Shown here: positions 20,401 through 30,556 of the stretch, piece by piece
How the letters are laid out: each line of letters begins with the position of its first letter
How positions within the stretch are numbered: position 1 is the first letter of the stretch
DNA from: Selaginella moellendorffii
Lineage: Eukaryota; Streptophyta; Lycopodiopsida; Selaginellales; Selaginellaceae
Direction of reading: 5' to 3'
Assembly: GCF_000143415.4 (NCBI RefSeq)
Contig: NW_003314267.1
Span: 934,055 to 964,610 of the forward strand
Length of the DNA stretch: 30,556 nucleotides
Notes under the pieces: model-generated
The model's database searches: none
What the model saw: the letters and a program-made list of their open reading frames with translations, nothing else
What the model was told of the DNA's origin: nothing
Made by a program: the position numbers and the translations under genes

Positions 20401-21861
20401 ATTAAGGTGTGAAGTATAAAACTAAATACATACAATTATTTTGAGTGTTTTCTTAACAATTATACTTAGATGTAATGTTTTAATTGATTTGGAACTAGTA
20501 CAAAAGAAAAGCCAATAAAATATAAATACAATGTTGCAACTTAGGCTGAAATAATATTTACCTTAGCTAACCAAGTATGATAAGCATTTTAATTATCCAT
20601 TTCAAACTTGTTTGTAACATTAGAAGAAATCATCATTATCCATAAAGTGCCTCAAAGGAAAAAATACAAAAGTTCATATTTATTTTGATGTTATTTTATT
20701 TTAAAAATCCTCTTTTGCAAGAGACCATTTTTAAAGAATTAACATAAAAAATTATTAAATCATCCTTCTATATTTAAAAGAGCAATTCAATCCAGATTCC
20801 TTTTTTTTCTAAATGGCTTGGATGTTACCACGTGGAGGAAAAAAGGTTATTGTTGTTTTAGTGGAACTTCTTTTTTTAGGTCGTAGTATGCATTCTCTAT
20901 TAGGTTTAATGTCTTGGTAGATTGGTCTCTTTCCCTTTGGAGTTGAGAATGTGTCTCAGAGCATATTGGCGGGATTGAAGTCAAGGTTAAGCTCATCAAC
21001 TTAGAATTTCCTTTGCTTAAAGGTAAGGTTTTCAATGCAATCCTTTTCTATTTTTTATTGTTTTTTTTTTTTTCTAGCTAGAAGGTCTCTCCACTGATCT
21101 ATTTTTTTCAGGAGTGGATCTTTGATACCCTAGCAAATGGAGAGAAGCTAAATAACCAATTCTATGCGGATTGCGGCTTGCTAGGTCTCTAATGGGTGTA
21201 AGTCATTTTCCTTTCCATCTTGTTGCACCTTCTGTTGTTTCTCCAGCTCTACAACCTATGCTGGATTTGTCAAATCAAGAGCGAGCAAAATTTGTAAGGT
21301 TTAGGAGATGTAAAACCGTTTTCTATATTTTTTTTTTCAACAATCAATGTTTTTTCAGAAGTATGAAACACAAGAATTTGTAAAGCCATCTATGTGTTTG
21401 GCTTCCTCTTCTTGAGAATCGACATTATTTTCAAGGCAAGAAGATTCTTCTTCTCTAAGTTTGTTCAAAGCTTCAATTCTAGAAAAAATTTAATTGCAAG
21501 CTCTACAGGGATTTGTTGGATTGACTTGAGTGCATATAATAAAAGGCATAAACCTTGAGTGAGGGACTTCATGACTAGTAGTTATTAAACTTAGAAACAT
21601 TGAGCAATATTTTTATCATTTTATTGTATATTTTAATTTTATTTAAGTGTTTACATACAATTTTTACAAGCTAAATATAAATTTGGAAAAAAATTCATTA
21701 ATTATAGATAATTTCAATAGATATATGATAAAACCAATAAATATAAACTGAAATAGTAAATGAGTACAATTTTTGATAAAATTTATGAAAGTTTAACTTC
21801 AGTCAAATGAGTCATCATTTTAAAAAACTCTATATTAACTATTTTGTGTGTGAGGTCAGAG
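20401..21861. other. AT-rich unassigned DNA upstream of retroelement A
   Basis: AT-rich from about 20400. There are short open frames (for example minus 20847-21035, with a Glu/Lys/Gln-rich stretch) and no recognised domain. Probably decayed repeat DNA. Confidence 0.5.
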
Positions 21862-22019
21862 TGTGAGGGCTAAGTGTACGGCTATGATGCCGTATACTAA
21901 TTGGTAGCTGTCAGATTAATTTCAATCTGGACCACTTGCTTCTGTATATAAGCTAGGGTTTTTGGGTTAATTAATTTGCACATTTTCTATATTCCCTTTC
22001 CATATTTCAAGCACTCACA
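21862..22019 (+). repeat. 5' LTR of copy A (158 bp)
   Basis: Starts TGTGAGGGC and ends GCACTCACA, so its ends are inverted TGTGAG/CTCACA. It contains CTGTATATAA as a probable TATA element. The boundary is supported by the matching LTRs at 25162 and in copy C. Confidence 0.8.
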
Positions 22020-22314
22020 TTAGTGGAGGTGAGAGGCACCTTTGATTGTCCCTGAGGAGTGTTTGAATTTGGGATTTTAGTTTAGATCTAGCTTTTGCAT
22101 CGTATAGATTTAACTTTTTCCATTTCCTTTCTTTTGTTCTTCCCTTTTAAGATTTTGGTTTAGATCTAGCTTTTTGCATTGTCTAAATTTACCATTTCCT
22201 TCTAGCTTTTTGTCACTTATCTTCTTTGGCTTTTTTTTTTTGTTCATCTTCATGGCAGATTAGCAATCTCCTTCTTTGACTCTAGAGTAGCAATTGGTCT
22301 AATTGCTTGATGCT

Positions 22315-23184
22315 ATGCACTTGCAATTGAACAACCAAACTCAATTGATAACAGCATTCACAGCATGTGGTACAACTCCTCCTCCTCTTGGTACCAATCC
22401 TCGTGTTCGGCCGGAGTTCTTTCGCGGGAATCCTGGGGATGATGTGTACTATTGGTTTGATCACTTCATGGTGATTACCACATATCATTCTTAAGATGAT
22501 GCTCGACGTTTGCGTGAGTTTCCTACGTGTCTCCAAGGGATGGCATTGCAATGGTACAATGGTTTGAGCGCAGCCACTCGTGGGGATTGGAGTGTTCTCC
22601 TGGACATCTTCAAATGTGCCTTCAGCTATGCTGACGACTATGATGATGCCTTCAAACAATTGCATCATCTTTACCAAGGGCCATCTGAGTCGGTAATGCA
22701 ATTTGGCATTCGTTTTCGAAGTCTTTTACTTTGTGTGGAGCCCAATATGTCGGAGCGGATCAAACTAGAAATGTTGTGGCCAACACTTTGTCAAGATTTT
22801 GTTGGACTTGTGCATACATTTACTCTTGCCACCCTTGACAATGCTCTTCACTTGGCACAACATTATAAGACGTTGCCTCTTCCACATCTCGCTACATATC
22901 CTTTAGCTCCACTTCCTATGAGTGATGGTTCTGTTCCAATGAAGGTTGATACTGCTGTTGCTCGAGTCCAAGGACAAGGGCAAGGACGTGGTCATGGCTG
23001 TGATGTTTGCTGCTGGGCATGTGATGAAGTTGGTCATGCTTATCGGCATTGTCAGCATTTTCCAGATTGGCGACCTCCATTTCTTGGGTGGAGATTTTGG
23101 CGTCAGCAACGTCCCGTTGGTGCTACTATAGTGGAAGGTTTAGACACCGAGATGCATCTGGAAAACGAGGAGTCATACAAGTAA
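22315..23184 (+). pseudogene. gag of copy A (one internal stop)
   Basis: The frame runs from ATG 22315 with one in-frame stop at 22492-22494 and ends in a double stop at 23182. It holds a retrotransposon gag core (for example WYNGLSAATRGDWSVLLDIF) and, near the end, a CX2CX4HX4C zinc knuckle (C-WA-C-DEVG-H-AYRH-C) that in such proteins binds RNA. Copy B keeps a tryptophan codon where copy A has the internal stop, so the stop is a secondary mutation. Confidence 0.85.
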
Positions 23185-23229
23185 TAGAGGGATCTTGCGC
23201 GAATAAGTTAGTGACCCTTTCATCTTTCT

Positions 23230-23559
23230 TTCAGGAGTATCATCAAAGGGGTTCATTTGGCATTAGTTCATCCAGTATTTACTTTTCAAGCTTGTTTTTA
23301 TAACAAGAGGTCTCCTATTATTCTCTCCGTGTTGGTTGATACAGGTTCGAGTTTACCTTTTATTGCTTGACCTGTTGCCACACGTTGTCGTCTACACTTG
23401 CGTCGTGTGGCAGAAGCAGTTTTCATTCTTTATGGCAATGGCCATACACATGCATGTGCATGGGATGAGGTAGACCTAGTTGTGCATGTGGGTGATCTCG
23501 AGCTTGAGTTGCAGGTGGTGCCAAGTCAAGCTTTTGACCTCATTCTTGGTATGGATTAA
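23230..23559 (+). pseudogene. Aspartic protease of copy A
   Basis: In the same frame as gag. The active-site motif VDTGSS is at about 23335-23352 and the C-terminal ILGMD motif ends at 23556. A TGA interrupts it about seven residues after VDTGSS; the same TGA is present in copy B. Confidence 0.8.
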
Positions 23560-25129
23560 TGATCCAGATATATCATTTTGATGTTGTTCATTGCCTAGGG
23601 AATTCTATGGCTGATGCTGATGCCTTTTCTCGAGCTCCTCTTCCTTCTCCATTCTCTTCTCATATTTTTTACGAGCTTGTTGTTCCAGCCTCTATGGATT
23701 TTCTAGACAAGGATTCTATATTGTTGGTGGTTGCTGTACTTGATGTTCAGTGTCCACAAGGCATAGAGCAAGATCTACCTTTTCTTGATGAGGTTCGCGA
23801 GGCTCAAAAGATTGAGCCGTGGATTTGAAGGCTTCGAGATGGGTTTAAGAATCCTGCATCACTTGCTGATGACTTGCCTTTCCGGCATTTACATTCTCAA
23901 TATCGCCTTAAAGACGGCCTTCTTTATTTTGTGGGGACAGATCCTAATGATCATTTACGGCTGGTGGTGCCTTCTATCTTTATTCCGCAGTTTCTCCATA
24001 CCTACCATGACTCTTCTGTTCTAGGTGGGCATATGGGACATTGTCGTGTAACTGAGAAGCTGTGTAGGTCTTTCTATTGGCCGAAGATGCGACGTGATAA
24101 TATCCCGTATGTGTGCGTTTGGTGCCAAGCTCATAATACTCCCCCTCAGGCTATGGAAGGACGGTTGGAGTCAATTGCAATTTCCCGTCCGTTTGAGTTG
24201 GTGGCATTTGATCTTATGGGACCTTTTCCACGGTTGACTGCTAGCAATGAGTATATTATTATTGCTTTTGAATATTTGACTCGTTGGGTAGAAGTTGGTG
24301 CTCTTGCTAGTGCCTTTGCAACTGCTGTTGGATACTTCCTCCTCAATCGAGTGGTGTTCTAGTATTTTTATCCAAAGTAGATTCTTTCGGATAATGGTCC
24401 CACATTTATGGCTGAGGCATTTCATGTTTTGACGTCTCGGTTGGGGATACACCACACTTTCACGAGTGCTTATCATCCACAATCAGACGGTCTGGTGGAA
24501 TGGCTCGTTCGGACATTCAAGGGGATAATTGTAAAATATGTGAACTTTCAACATTCAGATTGGGATGGTTATTTGCCATCTCTTCAGTATGCATATGTCA
24601 CAGGGGTGCAGAGTTTTGTTGGTGCTTCACTATATAAATTCCTACATGGTCATGATCCAATATTACTAATGGAGTTTTACCTTTGCAATTGACACAAGCT
24701 GCCGATGCTAGGTCATGGGATCAATATTTAACAAGCATTCTTCCACTTGTCCGAGTGGAGTCCGTTGAACACTTAGGCTGCATACAAGTGGGACAACAAC
24801 AGTGGTACAACTCTCATCATCGTCCACCTGCAGAGTACAAAGTGGATGATTTAGTGTTAGTCTGTTTTCCCCATATTACGGTACGTGGTTTATCTAAGGG
24901 GCTCCTTGCACAATGGAAAGGACCGTATCGGGTGTTGCAACAAGTTGGATCACAAGTTTATGAGGTTCGACATGACGTCCAACAGGCCGATCCTCCAGAG
25001 ATTATGCATGTGCAACGATTGAAACGCTTTATAGAAAGGGATCAAGAGCAGTTAATACCACTTACAGATCCGCTGATGCCTCCTCCTAATGTTCCTCTAG
25101 ATCCCAGCCAGTCTACAAGAGAACCTTGA
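23560..25129 (+). pseudogene. RNase H end plus integrase of copy A
   Basis: It begins within the last part of RNase H (HCLGNSMADADAFSRAP, comparable to the usual ...ADALSR end). Integrase follows: an HHCC zinc region (GGHMGH ... CVWC, about 24026-24125), then the catalytic core with Asp in VAFDLMG, Asp in LSDNG and Glu in SDGLVEWLVR. A C-terminal GPY motif (QWKGPYRVL) and an HVQRLKRF end close the protein. Stops fall at about 23826, 24360 and 24378, and the frame changes near 24670. I see no chromodomain after GPY. Confidence 0.85.
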
Positions 25130-25161
25130 TGGTTTTCCATTATTCCGAGAAGAGGGGATGA

Positions 25162-25337
25162 TGTGAGGGCCAAGTGTACGGCTATGATGCCATATAATAA
25201 TATTAGCATAGTGGGATTTTGGTAGCTGTCGAATTGGTTTCAATCCAAACCACTCGCTCCTGTATATAAATTAGGGTTTCTGGGCTAATTAATATGCATA
25301 TTTTTTGTATTCCTTTTCCATATTCCAAGCACTCACA
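25162..25337 (+). repeat. LTR shared by copies A and B (176 bp)
   Basis: Begins TGTGAGGGCC after a purine-rich tract and ends GCACTCACA. It serves as the 3' LTR of copy A and lies at the 5' edge of copy B, whose leader follows directly. Confidence 0.8.
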
Positions 25338-27160
25338 AGAGTATATAATTACAATGTTGTATACTAATATCCCTAAGGAGATTTTGTATTTGGGATTTTA
25401 GTTTAGATTTAGCTTTTGTATTGTTTAGATCTCACTTTCTTTATAGATTTTTCAATTTCTTTTCTTTTATTTCTTTTGTTTTTGTTCATCTTCATGGTAA
25501 AGTAGCAATCTCCTCCTTTGACTCTCGAGTAACAATTAGTGTAGTTGTTTGATGCTATGTTATTGTAGTTGAATAATCAAACGTAGTTAATGGTGGCATT
25601 CATAACATATGATGTAATTTTTACTTTTACTATTAATCCTCTTGTTTGGCTAAAGTTTTTCCATGGGAATCCTAGGGATGATATATATTATTAGTTTGAT
25701 CACTTTATAGTGATTACTATCTATTATTCTTGGGATGATGTATATGAGTTTCTTACATATCTCGAACAATAGTATAATGGTTTGAGTGTAGCCACTTGTT
25801 TGGATTAGAGCATTCTCTTAGACAATGCATTCCAACAATTGCATTGTCTTTGTCAAGGGCAATTTGAGTTAGTGATGCAATTAGACATTCACTTCCAGAG
25901 CTTCTTGCTTCATGTGGAGCCAAATATATTATAGTGGATTAAGTTGGGAATGTTATGGTTAGCACTTCATTAAGATCTTGTGGGACTTGTGCATGCACTT
26001 TTCTAGCCACCTTTGATAATGTTCTTTGATTGACACAACATTATAAGACATCACCACTTCCACTTTTTATAGTACATCCTTTAACTCCACTGCCTATGGG
26101 AGATGGTTTTGTTCAGATAGAGGTTGATGATGTTGCTACTCATGTTTAAGAACAAAGGTAAGGACATGGTCATGGCCGTGATGTTTACTATTAAGTATGT
26201 GATGAGATTGGCTATATATATCAATGTTGTTAGTGTCTTCTGGATTGGCATCCTCCATTTCTAGGGTGGAGGCCTTGGTGTCAACAACGTCTTATTGGTG
26301 CTACTACAATGGAAGGTCTTGACGTGAAGATTCTTCTAGGAAATGAGGAGTCATACAAATAGTGAAAGGTCTTTATGCAAATAAGTCAATGACCCTTTCA
26401 TCTTTTTTCTAAAGTACCATTAACAGGTTCACTCAGCACTAGTTCATTCAATATTTACTTCTAAACTCTTTTTTAATAACAAAAAGTTTCCTATTATTCT
26501 TTCTATATTAGTTGATATAAGCTCAAGTTTATTTTTTATTGCTTGACTTGTTGCCACACATTGTCATCCATAGCTGTGTCATGGTAGGGTCAATCTTTAT
26601 TCCTTATAGCAATGACCAAACACATGCATGTGTATAGGATAAGGCAGACCTAGCTGTGTATGTGGAAGAACTCATTTATTTATTGTCAATGGTGCCAAGT
26701 CAAGCTTTTAACCTCATCCTTGGTATGGATTAGTTATAATGCAATCATGTTAAATATGACTTTAAAGCTTCTCCCTTTTATCTCATATTTTCTTATATTT
26801 TTTCCATTCCTTTTACTTTTATTCCTCTTTGTCCTTCTATTTCTACCTCTTTTTCTATCACTTTTGTCTTTTCATTACTTCTTATTGTGTTTTCATCTTG
26901 CTCTTTTATTCCCCCTTCATATCTCTTTGATGGTTTTTATGTCACAACAGTGGATCAACTCAAAAAGGAGCATATTAATCTCTTTGGCTTTGATTTATCA
27001 TATGGCCAAGATTGCATTATGTCATTTTATTCAAATTGAGGATGCTTATCCAATTAAGGTTTTTGTTCAGCATTGGTCACCAAAGGAAATCAAAATTTTA
27101 TACGTAAAGATCAAGGAAATATTAGAGAATGATGTTATTTGCAAGTCTCAGAGTCCTTGA
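25338..27160 (+). mobile_element. Degraded Ty3/gypsy copy B (no 3' LTR seen)
   Basis: It aligns by eye with copy A from the leader (TTGGGATTTTAGTTTAGAT at about 25390) through gag (about 25560-26360) and protease (about 26390-26735, ATGGAT at the end). It then continues into sequence that copy A has lost, including a region like the start of gypsy reverse transcriptase (KEIKILYVKIKEILENDVI.KSQSP, ending at 27160). Most differences from copy A are C-to-T or G-to-A, and many stops are present. After 27160 the similarity to a pol region ends, so the rest is deleted or replaced. Confidence 0.8.
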
Positions 27161-29073
27161 ACCTAAACCTTAGGCCATTGATCGAAGGAATGGAGCTAAA
27201 CTCCTAAATATGGAGCCAAGGAATAAAGAGCACTAGAGTGCTCTTTGGCTGTACGCTCAAGTGTCGCTCCATGAAAGAATAGAAATATAGAGCGATTTAG
27301 AACAATCTTAGAGCATCCATAATACTAAGATTAGCACGCAAAATGGAGTTAAATAGAGTTTAGCACTATTTCAACATACTAATGGCCTAATGTGAAGAAA
27401 TAGATACTTCACCAATTAGCATGCAAAGGAATTTGGGCTTAGACCTAAGCCAAATGCAGAACAAAAAAAAACATATAAGCGGGAGCTAAATTATGCCTTA
27501 GTTGGTCAGCTATATCCAACCTACCCACTATCCGTACTATACATACAAATACTAATAACATTGAAGCTAATAAGCCATAAATGCCTTCCCTAACAACTTC
27601 TATCAAATGAAATAATGAGTATAAGAACTTAAAGAACCAAAAACTTGAAAAATTTTATAGCCAAGTTTTGCCTAATAATGACCATAAGTTTTACATGAAT
27701 TAACTTCAATGCTAAAGAAGAAATTATAGTACAACCCATAATATCCTTCTTAACACATGCATAAGCCAAACTTCATAATGCCAAAGCTAATGAAGAGTAT
27801 GTTTACATCTATCTAAAAGCTAAGCATAACAAAACTATGCTTAACAAATGATCACCTATCGATCCTCCATAAATCCATCTATAGTAAGATATAATTCACT
27901 TTATAACAAGCACAAAAAGAATCATCAATGATCAATTTATCCCAACTTAATTCTAACAAGGAACTAATATCTCCAATATTGATCATTAACTCTTCCTTTT
28001 GTAAAGTTAGCATAGTCCACGATTGAATCACTTTTCAAGGAAAAGCCAAAGCTTAACCCCTACTAAACAATTTCAACTAAAAAAGAACTAACTCAACTTG
28101 CTATTCAACTCATTTGAACGTCATAACTAGCAAAATGCACGAATGCTAATAATACAAATCTACAGCCAAAACATCAATACTATTTGTAAGGAGACTAATG
28201 AAACTTAATATCCATCCTATAAAAAGACATTTTATTTCATTTGAATCCCAACATTAACAATGTCAGCAATAGGGTATCACTTCAATGCTATCAACAGTAG
28301 AATAAAGCTAAAAGAAAGCAATAGTGAATTACCATTCAAATCTTTAGCAACTAAGCTAACCAAAGTCAAAGATACCTTACTCAGTATCTGTGACTAATCC
28401 TCTAACAAAACTCATTACAGGTAATACATCATCAAAGATTGATTCACTAAGATTCTATGAAATCCAACACTACGGAATAAATGCAACTAAATGATATCGA
28501 CAAAGATGGAATTGATATGCCAACATGGAAAAACCATACAAGTTTAACGACACGATCTTCCATAATACCATCTGGTAAAGCAAGCCTATCATTAATCAAT
28601 TTTTATCGAGTGAAGTAAGTGTTAAAAGTCCTCAACAAAGTCTACAAACAATCACTAGTTATAAGCAACTAATAATCAATCTTCAATTTGCTTTTACAAG
28701 ACCCTAACACTGAACTCACATCATCGAGTTATATATTTGTCTAACAAGAAGGTAATACCCTAGGTATATGGTCAAGCATCTCGTCACTTTTTGAAGGATC
28801 GACAAGGATCACGGACGCAAGCTTCTGTGCTCTAGCGACACATTGTGTGTTCTTGGAGAAGGTAAACTAAATGATTACTTGAATCCAACTCAACTGCAAT
28901 AAACTCATTAATATGTTTAGCCAATAGCTTTAAATATGCCTTGAAGAGGCTAGTTATACATAATCAACACTTAGTCGAAACTAAAGTGAAGACCATAAGA
29001 TGGACTTATATTGATACACAACTTCCTATCTTGGTTATTTCATTGATAATCTTTAATCATATTGCATTATTAC
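27161..29073. other. AT-rich, G-poor unassigned DNA
   Basis: No gene or element is recognised. A perfect 9-bp hairpin is present at 27225-27246. From about 27400 to 28700 the plus strand is noticeably poor in G relative to C, with few open frames. It probably represents old repeat DNA. Confidence 0.5.
27225..27246. repeat. Short perfect inverted repeat
   Basis: AAAGAGCAC and GTGCTCTTT arms of 9 bp with a 4-base loop (TAGA), with AGCC/GGCT as further imperfect outer pairing. Confidence 0.7.
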
Positions 29074-29235
29074 TGTAGCACATGTGATCATGGGATGAGA
29101 TTTGGATATACTGTCACCGTGGATCCTTGGAACCTTGGGGGATAAATGGGGATAAAATAGCCACTAAGGGCTCTCTCATCAAGCAATTGCCCCTTTTCCA
29201 GTTGGCTTAAGGGGAGAGAGATAAGGTGCGCTACA
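29074..29235 (+). repeat. Short LTR (162 bp) of a second LTR-element family
   Basis: The start TGTAGCACA and the end GTGCGCTACA are near-inverted termini of the TG...CA type. The end is two bases before a primer-binding site. It does not resemble the TGTGAG LTRs of copies A-C. Confidence 0.65.
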
Positions 29236-29237
29236 GT

Positions 29238-29250
29238 TGGTATTAGAGCA
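29238..29250 (+). other. Retrotransposon primer-binding site (tRNA-iMet type)
   Basis: TGGTATTAGAGCA differs in one base from TGGTATCAGAGC, the usual plant retroelement primer-binding site complementary to the 3' end of initiator tRNA-Met. It lies 2 bp after the LTR end, as expected. Confidence 0.75.
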
Positions 29251-29326
29251 AATGGCATGGGTTCGATTCCCATTGATTAGTGGCTACTTAAAAGTATAAT
29301 ATACCCTTGAGCAAGGTATATTCTTA

Positions 29327-30556
29327 CCCCTAAATTTGAAATCGTACGTATTGGGCATCCATGCGTACGTCCTTCCTCTTGTGTGGAGTATCCACGGACG
29401 AAGGTATCCACCGTGGGACTGCGGTACGAGTGGATAATTAGTTGCCTCACATGGAATAGCTAGTCTACACAATGGAAGGATTGGTAGATTGAGTGCGGAA
29501 ATGGAGGTGCTGGTTCCCCTTGGCTCAGTAGGGGATTAACTAGGGGTTGTTAATCAATAGTCAATGAGGACATTGGGCATCCATGCGTACGTCCTTGGCT
29601 CAGTAGGGGTTGTTAATCAATAGTCAATGAGGACATTGGGCATCCATGCCCCTAAATTTGAAATCGTACGTATTGGGCATCCATGCGTATGTCCTTCCTC
29701 TTGTGTGGAGTATCCACGGACGAAGGTATCCACCGTGGGACTGCGGTACGAGTGGATAATTAGTTGCCTCACATGGAATAGCTAGTCTACACAATGGAAG
29801 GATTGGTAGATTGAGTGCAGAAATGGAGGTGCTGGTTCCCCTTGGCTCAGTAGGGGATTAACTAGGGGTTGTTAATCAATAGTCAATGAGGACATTGGGC
29901 ATCCATGCGTACGTCCTTGGCTCAGTAGGGGTTGTTAATCAATAGTCAATGAGGACATTGGGCATCCATGCCCCTAAATTTGAAATCGTACGTATTGGGC
30001 ATCCATGCGTACGTCCTTCCTCTTGTGTGGAGTATCCACGGACGAAGGTATCCACCGTGGGACTGCGGTACGAGTGGATAATTAGTTGCCTCACATGGAA
30101 TAGCTAGTCTACACAATGGAAGGATTGGTAGATTGAGTGCAGAAATGGAGGTGCTAGTTCCCCTTGGCTCAGTAGGGGATTAACTAGGGGTTGTTAATCA
30201 ATAGTCAATGAGGACATTGGGCATCCATGCGTACGTCCTTGGCTCAGTAGGGGTTGTTAATCAATAGTCAATGAGGACATTGGGCATCCATGCGTACGTC
30301 CTTGGCTCAGTAGGGGTTGTTAATCAATAGTCAATGAGGACATTGGGCATCCATGCGTACGTCCTTCCTCTTGTGTGGAGTATCCACGGACGAAGGTATC
30401 CACCGTGGGACTACGGTACGGGTGGATGACTAGTTGCCTCACATGGAATAGCTGGTCTACACAATGGAAGGATTGGTAGATTGAGTCCAGAAATGGAGGT
30501 GCTGGTTCCCCTTGGCTCAGTAGGGGTTGTTAGTCAATAGTCAATGAGGACATTGA
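29327..30556. repeat. Tandem array, 322-bp unit with 63-bp sub-repeat
   Basis: Units begin CCCCTAAATTTGAAATCGTA at 29327, 29649 and 29971, exactly 322 bp apart and nearly identical. Within each unit a 63-bp piece (CATTGGGCATCCATGCGTAC... to ...GTCAATGAGGA) duplicates part of the unit end (29571/29634). The third unit has an extra 63-bp copy (30215, 30278, 30341) and lacks the CCCCTAAATTT segment before the fourth unit, which runs to the window end. No long open reading frame is present. Confidence 0.93.

Larger units (their letters stand above)
21862..25337 (+). mobile_element. Ty3/gypsy-type LTR retrotransposon, copy A (RT-deleted)
   Basis: Order: 5' LTR 21862-22019, leader, gag with zinc knuckle, protease, the very end of RNase H, integrase, 3' LTR 25162-25337. 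The order protease - RNase H end - integrase places it in Ty3/gypsy. Reverse transcriptase and most of RNase H are missing at one junction near 23560. Several in-frame stops and a frameshift near 24670 prevent any intact polyprotein. A purine-rich AGAAGAGGGGATGA lies directly before the 3' LTR. The two LTRs differ clearly, including about 24 bp present only in the 3' one. Confidence 0.9.

Noticed and set aside
29255-29280. tRNA T-arm (GGGTTCGATTCCC with paired ATGGG/CCCAT)
   Set aside because: The T-arm is perfect, but no acceptor stem pairs with it. Such a sequence commonly follows the primer-binding site in plant retroelements.
29327-30556. CRISPR-like array
   Set aside because: The units are 322 bp and almost identical throughout, with no short repeat/unique spacer pattern, and the window is a plant genome.

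Overview
This is a nuclear plant genomic window: three gene islands of mixed to high GC sit between AT-rich blocks of decayed LTR retrotransposons. The first gene has 15 introns of only 45-85 bp, and two transcription-factor genes are plant-type (Dof; atypical bHLH of the IBH1/UPBEAT/PAR1 style). Such small introns next to old Ty3/gypsy debris would suit a compact land-plant genome such as the lycophyte Selaginella. That placement is inference, not proof.

Layout. (1) 1-1190: AT-rich DNA, then an unassigned GC-richer upstream region. (2) 1194-5026, + strand: a 16-exon gene for an F-box + JmjC + kinase-like (APH-fold) protein, about 836 aa, with a candidate TATA box and a candidate poly(A) signal. 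Exon 4 carries a one-base frame anomaly that a downstream splice donor could rescue. (3) 4708-7072: non-coding and very rich in microsatellites, lying between the two convergent genes. (4) 7073-8770, - strand: a two-exon Dof zinc-finger transcription factor, followed by about 1 kb of leader/promoter-like DNA. (5) About 11.4-16 kb: AT-rich repeat DNA with a 100-base N gap (12957-13056), long TA/TATG microsatellites and a minus-strand deleted retroelement, copy C. (6) 17254-17850, - strand: a single-exon atypical bHLH gene. Upstream of it is a striking GGCC/TGGGCC-dense block, and a TATA-like box on the opposite strand faces its 3' end. (7) 21862-27160: two Ty3/gypsy-type copies in tandem sharing one short LTR. 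Copy A lacks reverse transcriptase; copy B is heavily mutated and ends inside reverse transcriptase. (8) 27161-29073: G-poor unassigned DNA. (9) 29074-30556: a short LTR with a tRNA-iMet-type primer-binding site, followed by a 322-bp tandem array with a 63-bp sub-repeat that runs off the window.

No operon-like relation is expected among the three host genes. The first probably encodes a substrate-recruiting F-box protein with a 2-oxoglutarate oxygenase core; the other two are transcriptional regulators. I found no rRNA, convincing tRNA, CRISPR array or bacterial feature. No undescribed molecular system could be demonstrated. The strongest leads are the compensated frameshift in exon 4, the GGCC-dense block, the LTR-leader satellite and the decay pattern shared by the related retroelement copies.
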